This document shows positions 57,988 to 64,000 of a DNA stretch of 64,000 bases, one piece after another. The DNA lies in NCBI GenBank assembly GCA_963700955.1, contig CAVOZH010000003.1:164610-228609 (forward strand). Direction: 5' to 3'. The position numbers were made by a program, and so were the translations under genes. Source of the stretch: Nocardioides_C sp963700955 (GTDB lineage Bacteria > Actinomycetota > Actinomycetes > Propionibacteriales > Nocardioidaceae). The notes under the pieces are model-generated. The model was not told the DNA's origin. It was given only the letters and a program-made list of their open reading frames with translations, and ran no database searches. Position 1 is the stretch's first letter; every line of letters begins with the position of its first letter.

Positions 57988-58018
57988 GTGGCCCCGCGAG
58001 GAGAGCTCGCGGAGCCAC
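57988..58018. terminator. bidirectional terminator between ycaQ-like gene and malG
   Basis: GTGGCCCCGCGAG at 57988-58000 pairs with CTCGCGGAGCCAC at 58006-58018 with one mismatch and a five-base loop. Confidence 0.7.
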
Positions 58019-58042
58019 GGTCGGCGGAGCCGGGGGAGCGGC

Positions 58043-58892
58043 TCAGCCCTTCGTCAGCTCCGGCCGCGAGACCGCTGACCAGGTGCCGCTGCGCGAACAT
58101 GAACACGAGTGCCGCGGGGATCATGATGAGGATCGCGGACGGGGTGAGGTACTCCCACCGCTGGTTGAACCGCGGCACGAAGGTCTGCAGACCGTAGCCG
58201 AGCGTGAACTTGTCGTTGGTCTGCAGGAACGCCGTGGCGTAGGCGACCTCGCCCCAGGCCGTGAGGAACGTGTAGAACGCCGTCACGGCCAGGCCCGGCC
58301 GGGCCAGGGGCAGGATCACCCGCCAGAACGTCTGGAAGGGCCCGAGACCGTCGAGCGCGGCGGCCTCGTCGAGGTCACGCGGGAGGGTGTCGAAGTAGCC
58401 CTTGAGCATCCACGTGCAGAACGGGACCGCCACGGTGCAGTAGGCGATCACCAGCGAGGTCAGCGTGTTGATCAGCCCGAGGTTGGCCATGATCGTGTAG
58501 ATCGGCACGATCAGGATCGCGACCGGGAACATCTGCGTGATCAGGAAGGTCCACATCAGCGACCGGCGGCCGGGGAAGTTGAACCGGCTGAGCGCATACC
58601 CCGCCGACGCCGCCATGAAGACGCCGAAGAGCATCGTGAAGGCGGCCGTGACCACCGAGTTCATGAACCAGGTCGGGAACTCCGTCTGGGTCAGCACATG
58701 CCGGTAGTTGTCCAGCGTCGGGTGGTCGATGAGCCTGATGTCGCTGGAGAGGATCCGGTTCGCCGGCTTGAACGACGAGGCGAGGACCCACAGCACGGGG
58801 AACAGTGCGATCGCACTCGCCACGACCAGGGTCGCGTGGAGGAGGATCGACGATCCGGTGCTTCGCTTGCGGTCGACGGCAGCCATGGTCAC
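58043..58892 (-). CDS. malG: sugar ABC transporter permease, MalG type
   Basis: A permease of about 282 residues with six hydrophobic segments. The EAA loop DEAAALDGLGPFQTFWRVILPL contacts the ATPase, and the family's late PSAILIMIPAALVFMFAQRHLVSGL segment is present. Without correction the frame runs on to 57828 with an unlikely Ser-rich tail. Dropping one G near 58062 gives the typical ending ELTKG and a stop at 58043, just outside the terminator. GTG 58892 overlaps the malF stop as GTGA. It forms the membrane pore with MalF; the ATPase (MsiK-type) must be encoded elsewhere. Confidence 0.85.
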
Positions 58893-59912
58893 CACACCTC
58901 TCCCTGTCGGCTGAGCATCTTGCGGTAGGCGACGCCGAAGACCAGCAGCATCGAAAGGATGAGTACGCCGTAGGCCGAAGCAAGCGCGTACTGGCGGACG
59001 CCCTCGAAGGCGGCGCGGAACGCCCCCGTCACGAGGATCTCGGTCTGTCCGGCGGGCTGGCCACCGGTGACCAGGAAGATGATCGGGAACATGTTGAAGG
59101 TCCAGATCACGCCCAGCAGGATCACCGTCGCGCTGACCGGGCGCAGCCCCGGGAGCGTGACGTTGAGGAACCGCTGCCACGGGCTGGCGCCGTCCATCTC
59201 GGCTGCCTCGTAGAGGTCCGCTGAGATCGACTGCATGCCGCCCAGGAGCGCCACCATCATGAACGGGACGCCGAGCCAGACGTTCGTGACGATCGCGGTG
59301 AACATGGAGGTCCACCGTTCGCCGAACCACTGCACGGGGTCGAGGCCGACGGTCTGCAGCGCGACGTTGGCGAGCCCGTTGCGCTCGTTGAAGATGAACT
59401 TCCACGCGAAGGCGCTGACGAAAGCGGGGACGGCCCACGGCACGATCAACAGCACCCGGTACAGCCCTCGTCCGCGTACTCGCCGGTTGAGCAGCACGGC
59501 GAGCCCCAGGCCGATCGTGTAGTGGAAGAACACGCCGACTGACGTCCAGACGATCGTGTTGGTGAACTGCAGCCAGAAGTGGCCCTTCTCGCCACTCAGG
59601 ATGTCGACGTAGTTGTCGACGCCCACGAACTTCGCGGCCTTCGGGTTGGTGTGGCAGTCCTCCGCCCCGCCGAGGGTCTTGGTGCAGATCTCGGCGCGCT
59701 GGTTGGACTCATTGAGGTTCGTGAAGCTGATGTAGACGCCTCGGGCGAGGGGGTAGAGCACGAGCACGCCGAGCACGATCACGACGGGCAGCACCATCGC
59801 CCAGGCGTACCAGTGGCGCGACGCCATCGCTCTGACACCGCCACGTGCGCGTGGTGGCTGGGCCTCTGGTGCCGGGGGCCGGACCTCCGGCAACGTCCCG
59901 GTGGATCGGCAT
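58889..59912 (-). CDS. malF: sugar ABC transporter permease, MalF type, with a frame break near its start
   Basis: About 340 residues with six main spans. The first follows SRHWYAWAMVLPVVIVLGVL, and the EAA loop is LYEAAEMDGASPWQRFLNVTLP. A periplasmic loop after the first span has two cysteines (EICTKTLGGAEDC). Coding frame is continuous from 59827, but ATG 59912 has a strong GAGGAGG eight bases upstream and starts MPIHRD. A one-base break between about 59895 and 59850 would join the two (then LPEVRPPAPEAQPPRARGG). Partner of MalG and of the binding protein. Confidence 0.85.
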
Positions 59913-59991
59913 GGAGAGCTCCTCCTCGCACGAGCGCGGATCACACCCGAAACGGATGCGGCCCCCGGGACTATTACGGTCGGTACGACGG

Positions 59992-61296
59992 TCACTTCAA
60001 GCTGTAGTCGGGGACGACCTCGGACTGTACGTCTTGGCCGCCTTGTCGAGCGCCTTCTTCGGGTCCTGGCCCTGCACCATCGTCTCGACCGCCATCGTGT
60101 CGAGCGCGGCGAAGAACTGGCCCCCCCTCGGGGATCCACGGACGCGCCACCGCGGCGTCGACCACGGGCTTGAACGCCGAGATCACCGGGTTGTTCTGGC
60201 AGCCGACGAGATCTCGTAGGTCGACTTGCGTGTCGGCAGCAGGCCGAGCTTGTCGGCGAGGAAGAGCCTGCGAGTCCGCGGAGTTCATGAAGTCGATGAA
60301 CGCGACAGCAGCGTCAGCCTTGGAGTCGTCCATGCCCGACCACACCACGTAGTTGTGGCCACCCACCGGTGCGCCGACGGTGTTCAACCAGAACGGGGCC
60401 CGGGGCGATGCCGAGGTTCTCGATACCGCCGAAGGTCTCGGCGTTGCGGATGTTGTTGACCTCCCAGGGGCCGTTGATGATCATGCCGACCTTGCCCTCG
60501 GTGAAGGCGGTCATCATCGCGGGGTAGGCGTCGGAGGCCGGCGGCTTCACGGAGGCGCCGCTCTTGATGAGCTCGGCCGCCTTCGAGACACCCTTGACGT
60601 TCGCGTCGGAGTTCACGACGATCTGCTTGGCGTCGGTGTCGACCATGTCGCCACCCTCGCCGTACATGAACGGCAGCAGGAAGTAGCCCTGCGGGTTCAG
60701 GAAGATCCCGTCCACCTTGGCCTTGGACTTCAGGAGCTTGGCGTCCTGGGCGACCTCGTCCCACGTGGTCGGCGCGGACGTGATCCCGGCCTGCTGGAAG
60801 AGCTTCTTGTTGTAGAGCAGGGCCAGCGAGTCGGTCACCTGCGGAACGCCGTAGGTCTTGCCGTAGAACACGTTGGAGGACAGCGGGGTCTCGAAGTAGT
60901 CGCTCTTGTCCTTGAGCGCGGCGGTGCCGTCGAGGGCGTAGAGGTAGCCCAGCGAGGCGAACTCGGGAACACGGCGACCTCGGCGCGGAATGGCGGGGGC
61001 GCCCTTGCCCGCCTCGGCGGCGGTCTTGAACTTGTTCTGCGCCTCACCGAACGGGACCATCTGGTGCTTGATCTTGACGTCGGGGTACTTCTCCTCGAAC
61101 TTCTCGATCAGCTCGTCGAAGGCGGGGCCCTCGTTCGTCGGGTCCGAGGTGTCCCACCAGGTCAGGGAACCGGAGACCTTGTCGGGCGCGGGCGCGCTCT
61201 TGGTGTCGGTCTTGTTGCCGTCGTCGCCCGATCCACAGGCGGTGGCCAACAGGCTGACGGCAGCCACGAGGCGCCGGCCTTAGCTAAGCGTCGCAT
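59992..61296 (-). CDS. malE: sugar-binding lipoprotein of the ABC transporter, with about eight frame breaks
   Basis: An extracellular solute-binding protein of family 1, about 430 residues. AAGGAGA stands seven bases before ATG 61296. The signal peptide MRRLAKAGA joins after a break to VSLLATACGSG with the lipobox cysteine. GSLTWWDTSDPTNEGPAFDE, TWDEVAQDAKLLKS and YVVWSGMDDSKADAA are typical segments, and the end is SEVVPDYSLK. Frame breaks are inferred at about 61270, 60990, 60970, 60395, 60265, 60213, the C7 run 60121-60127 and 60029. Restoring frame at each yields a normal protein, so errors are likelier than decay. The sugar is probably a maltodextrin-type glucoside, unproven. Confidence 0.8.
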
Positions 61297-61333
61297 CGAA
61301 ATGTCTCCTTTGGCGGTGATGGACTCGCGCGTC

Positions 61334-61363
61334 AACTTAGCACCGGTTCTGCAAGGTTTGGAA
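61334..61363 (-). promoter_or_regulatory. promoter of malEFG with overlapping operator-like site
   Basis: On the minus strand TTCCAA (61363-61358) and TAAGTT (61339-61334) are 18 bases apart. TGCAAGGTTTGGA at 61350-61362 resembles the operator half-sites TGCAA/TTGCA and overlaps the -35 region. Confidence 0.5.
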
Positions 61364-61381
61364 GTCATTGAAAGTTCTTGC

Positions 61382-61393
61382 TGCAAACTTGCA
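61382..61393. promoter_or_regulatory. LacI-type operator between malE and lacI
   Basis: TGCAA-AC-TTGCA is a near-perfect inverted repeat in the 121-base divergent gap, of the kind bound by MalR-like LacI regulators of actinobacteria. ATTGAAAGT and AATGAAAGT flank it as a direct repeat. Confidence 0.55.
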
Positions 61394-61417
61394 ATGAAAG
61401 TGACTAAGGTCCTTCAC

Positions 61418-62423
61418 ATGAGACGACCACGGCTGCAGGACGTTGCTGAGCAGGCCGGCGTGAGCGAGGCGACGGTTTCGCGTGTGCTCAACGGCAAGCC
61501 GGGGGTCGGGACAGGACACGCGCCTCCAGGTGCTGACCGCCCTCGACGTGCTCGGCTACGAGCGCCCGGCCGCCCTGCGGTCCACCAGCGCTGGACTGGT
61601 CGGCCTGGTCGTCCCCGAGCTGGTGAACCCGATCTTCCCGGCGTTCGCGCAGCTGATCGAGTCGGGCCTCGCCGGTCACGGCTACACACCGTGCTCTGCA
61701 CGCAGACGCCCGGCGGCGTGACCGAGGACGAGTACGTCGACATGCTTCTCGCGCGGGGGTGTCGGGGATCATCTTCATCTCCGGCCTGCACGCCGACTCG
61801 ACCGCCGACCCGCTCGCTACCACGCGCTCAAGGACCGAGGGCTGCCGATCGTTCTCGTCAACGGCACCCGTCCCGACGTGTCCGTGCCGTGCATCTCCAC
61901 CGACGACGCGGGGGCAGTTCACGCCGCCGTCAACCACCTCGCCGCCCTTGGCCACACGCGGTTCGGCCTGGCCGTGGGTCCCGGGCGCTTCATCCCCGTG
62001 GACCGGAAGGTGAGTGCGTTCCGGGCGGCGATGGACGCGGACCCCCGCCTGAAGGGGACCGAGGAGTACACCCTGTTCTCGGTGGAGGGCGGCCACGCGG
62101 CCGCCGTGCGGCTCCTCGACGCGGGTGTCACCGCGATCATCTGCGGCTCCGACATCATGGCGCTCGGTGCCGTGCGGGCGGTCCGTGCCCGCGGTCTCGA
62201 CGTGCCCGGGGACGTCTCGGTGGTGGGGTACGACGACTCGCCGCTGATGGCGTTCACCGACCCGCCGCTGACCACGGTCAGGCAGCCGGTGGCCGCGATG
62301 TCGCAGTCGGCGGTGCAGACGCTCGTGGACGCGATCACCGGCCACGACAGCCCGCACGGGGAGTACCTCTTCGACGCCGAGCTCGTCGTGCGAGGGTCCA
62401 CCGGCCCGGCCCCGGCGCCCTGA
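61418..62423 (+). CDS. LacI-family sugar regulator, with about four frame breaks
   Basis: A protein of about 335 residues. LQDVAEQAGVSEATVSRVLNG is the N-terminal helix-turn-helix and hinge start. LVGLVVPELVNPIFPAFAQ opens the sugar-binding domain, and VSVPCISTDDAGAVHAAVNHL, VTAIICGSDIMALGAVRA and GDVSVVGYDDSPLMAFTDPP are effector-site motifs. The reading frame changes at about 61510, 61690, 61760 and 61815; joining the pieces gives a full-length regulator. It is divergent from malE and most likely represses malEFG and itself through the TGCAA-type sites, released by a sugar. Confidence 0.82.
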
Positions 62424-62426
62424 CCC

Positions 62427-62445
62427 GCGCCCTGACCGGCGCTTT
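62427..62445 (+). terminator. possible terminator after lacI
   Basis: GCGCC and GGCGC pair around a six-base loop and are followed by TTT. Confidence 0.4.
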
Positions 62446-62472
62446 GCAGCGACCATGGTTCGGCCGGCTCGG

Positions 62473-62478
62473 TAGGAT
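62473..62478 (+). promoter_or_regulatory. possible -10 box of secA
   Basis: TAGGAT would give a leader of about 100 bases. The leader contains two CCCGGG blocks that can pair with each other or themselves. Confidence 0.35.
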
Positions 62479-62587
62479 GGCTCGGGTGGAGTCGTAGGCT
62501 GGCCGCCTCCGCGACTCATCCCGGGCGGGCCGTTCCCGGGCGACACCAACGCAAGACCGCAGACCACTATCTCTGGAGCCGACTCTC

Positions 62588-64000
62588 GTGCCTGCCATTA
62601 TCGACAAGATCCTCCGCATCGGTGAGGGCAAGATCCTCGAGCTGGAGGCCATCACACGCGCCGTCAACGCGATCGAGGACGACTTCGTCGCGATGACCGA
62701 CGAGGAGCTCCGGGGCCAGACCGGCGCGTTACAAGGAGCGGCTCGAGGCGGGGGAGTCCCTCGACGACCTCATGCCCGAGGCGTTCGCCACGGTGCGCGA
62801 GGCCGCGAAGCGGGTGCTGGGCCAGCGGCGCTTCGACGTACAGATCATGGGCGGCGCGGCGCTGCACCTCGGCAACATCGCAGAGATGAAGACCGGTGAG
62901 GGCAAGACGCTCGTCGCCACCCTCCCGACGTACCTCAACGCGCTCACCGGCAAGGGCGTCCACGTGGTCACCGTCAACGACTACCTGGCGAAGTACCACG
63001 CGGAGTGGATGGGGCGGGTCTACCACTTCCTGGGGCTCACCACGGGCGTGATGGTGCGATGCGTCCCGACGAGAGGCGCGTGGCGTACGCCGCGGACGTC
63101 ACCTACGGCACGAACAACGAGTTCGGCTTCTTCGACTACCTGCGCGACAACATGGCCAGCTCGATCGAGGAGTGCGTCCAGCGCGGCCACTACTTCGCGA
63201 TCGTCGACGAGGTCGACTCCATCCTCATCGACGAGGCACGCACGCCGCTGATCATCTCCGGTCCGACGCAGGACGAGGTGAAGTGGTACGGAGAGTTCGC
63301 GTCCATCGCTCGCAGCATGAGGAAGGACGTCGACTACGAGGTCGACGAGAAGAAGCTCACGATCTCCGTGCTCGAGCCCGGGATCACCAAGGTCGAGGAC
63401 TACCTCGGCATCGACAACCTCTACGACTCGGTCAACACCCCGCTGATCTCGTTCATGAACAACGCGATCAAGGCCAAGGAGCTGTTCCGCCACGACAAGG
63501 AGTACGTCGTGATGGACGGCGAGGTGCTCATCGTCGACGAGCACGCCGGATGCTCGCGGGGCGCCGCTACAACGAGGGCCTGCACCAGGCGATCGAGGCC
63601 AGGAAGGCGTCCAGATCCGCGAGGATGCCGACCCTCGCCACGATCACGCTGCAGAACTACTTCCGGCTCTACGAGAAGCTCGGCGGCATGACCGGCACGG
63701 CCATGACCGAGGCATCGGAGTTCGACAAGATCTACAAGCTCGGCGTGGTGCCGATCCCCACGAACCGCCCGATGGCCCGCGCCGACCAGGCCGACCTCGT
63801 GTACCGCACCGAGGAGGCCAAGTTCAACGCGGTCGTCGACGACATCGCCGAGCGCAGCCAGTCGGGCCAGCCCGTGCTCGTCGGCACCACCTCGGTCGAG
63901 AAGTCCGAGCACCTCTCCACCCTCCTCAAGAAGCGTCGGCATCCCGCACACCGTGCTCAACGCCAAGCACCACGCCGACGAGGCGAAGATCGTGGCGCAG
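62588..64000 (+). CDS. secA: preprotein translocase ATPase SecA, 5' part, with several frame breaks
   Basis: The motor that drives Sec-dependent export at the membrane; roughly the first 470 residues are present. GTG 62588 has GGAG nine bases upstream. MKTGEGKTLVATLP is Walker A and AIVDEVDSILIDEARTPLIISG the DEAD-box region. The preprotein-binding domain follows, then TLQNYFRLYEKLGGMTGTA and VLVGTTSVEKSEHLS of the second motor half. The frame breaks at about 62723 (extra G), 63057, 63552, 63600, 63630 and 63935. All pieces match SecA in order, and the gene is essential, so these are assembly errors. The 3' end lies outside the window. Confidence 0.92.

Noticed and set aside
59992..62423. Reading malE and lacI as pseudogenes
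   Set aside because: The same density of frame breaks affects secA, and every piece is otherwise well conserved, so sequence error explains them better.
1..64000. tRNA or rRNA genes, CRISPR arrays, insertion sequences, prophage or attachment sites
   Set aside because: None was seen by eye. Intergenic gaps are short and no transposase, integrase or repeat-spacer pattern is present.

Overview
The window is very GC-rich, densely coded actinobacterial DNA. It carries a WhiB protein, F420 biosynthesis genes, an mtrA-mtrB-lpqB module, a biotin-dependent acyl-CoA carboxylase with an epsilon subunit, and many GTG and leaderless starts. Gene content and protein flavour point to Nocardioides or a close relative in the Nocardioidaceae; this is an inference, because no rRNA is present. 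From memory of the family, much of the order matches the Mycobacterium tuberculosis block running from secA1 (Rv3240c) to maf (Rv3282). The shared genes are secA, hpf, comF-type, lpqB, mtrB, mtrA, ahcY, SIS/TobH-like, manB, DUF3499, Zincin-like, whiB2, fbiA/fbiB, NDP-mannose pyrophosphorylase, TIGR03089, LCP, fadE25-like, purE, purK, gtrA, PH protein, birA, accD5, accE5 and maf. The window is therefore mostly a conserved core chromosome segment with lineage-specific insertions, not an island.

Layout. 1-9.3 kb: a PAS-GAF protein cut by the left edge, maf with a DUF885 protein, then an envelope-glycan insert (polytopic glycosyltransferase, GtrA, methyltransferase, GT2, large membrane protein). 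9.1-17.3 kb: accE and the carboxylase beta chain facing birA, a PH protein with a class III cyclase, a lone winged-helix regulator, purK-purE, a CoA-binding protein and an acyl-CoA dehydrogenase behind a palindromic operator. 17.3-26.1 kb: a secreted SH3 protein with a structured leader, a methyltransferase opposite an EthA-like Baeyer-Villiger monooxygenase, a PfkB kinase, an enoyl-CoA hydratase and two divergent LCP proteins. 26.2-34 kb: a galactan-type cluster (two-domain glycosyltransferase, glf, Wzm, Wzt) and a secreted amidase with FG-GAP repeats. 34-47 kb: TIGR03089, NDP-sugar pyrophosphorylase, DUF3105, cofE-cofD, whiB, a GT2/DUF5719 pair, and the manB operon with Trm112 and SIS proteins. 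47-57 kb: CDF transporter, ahcY, mtrA-mtrB-lpqB, comF-type, hpf and a LuxR-type regulator. 56.8-64 kb: a YcaQ-like protein, a malEFG-type sugar ABC transporter with a divergent LacI regulator, and the 5' part of secA.

Sequence quality is uneven. accE, manB and nearly every gene from about 57.9 kb to the right edge (ycaQ, malG, malF, malE, lacI, secA) carry single-base frame breaks, roughly twenty in the last 4 kb. SecA is essential, so these are best read as assembly errors near a contig end, not as pseudogenes. No tRNA, rRNA, CRISPR array, insertion sequence or prophage was seen. Many genes have a TANNNT hexamer 6-8 bases before the start codon and no ribosome-binding site, which implies leaderless transcripts and guided several start choices.
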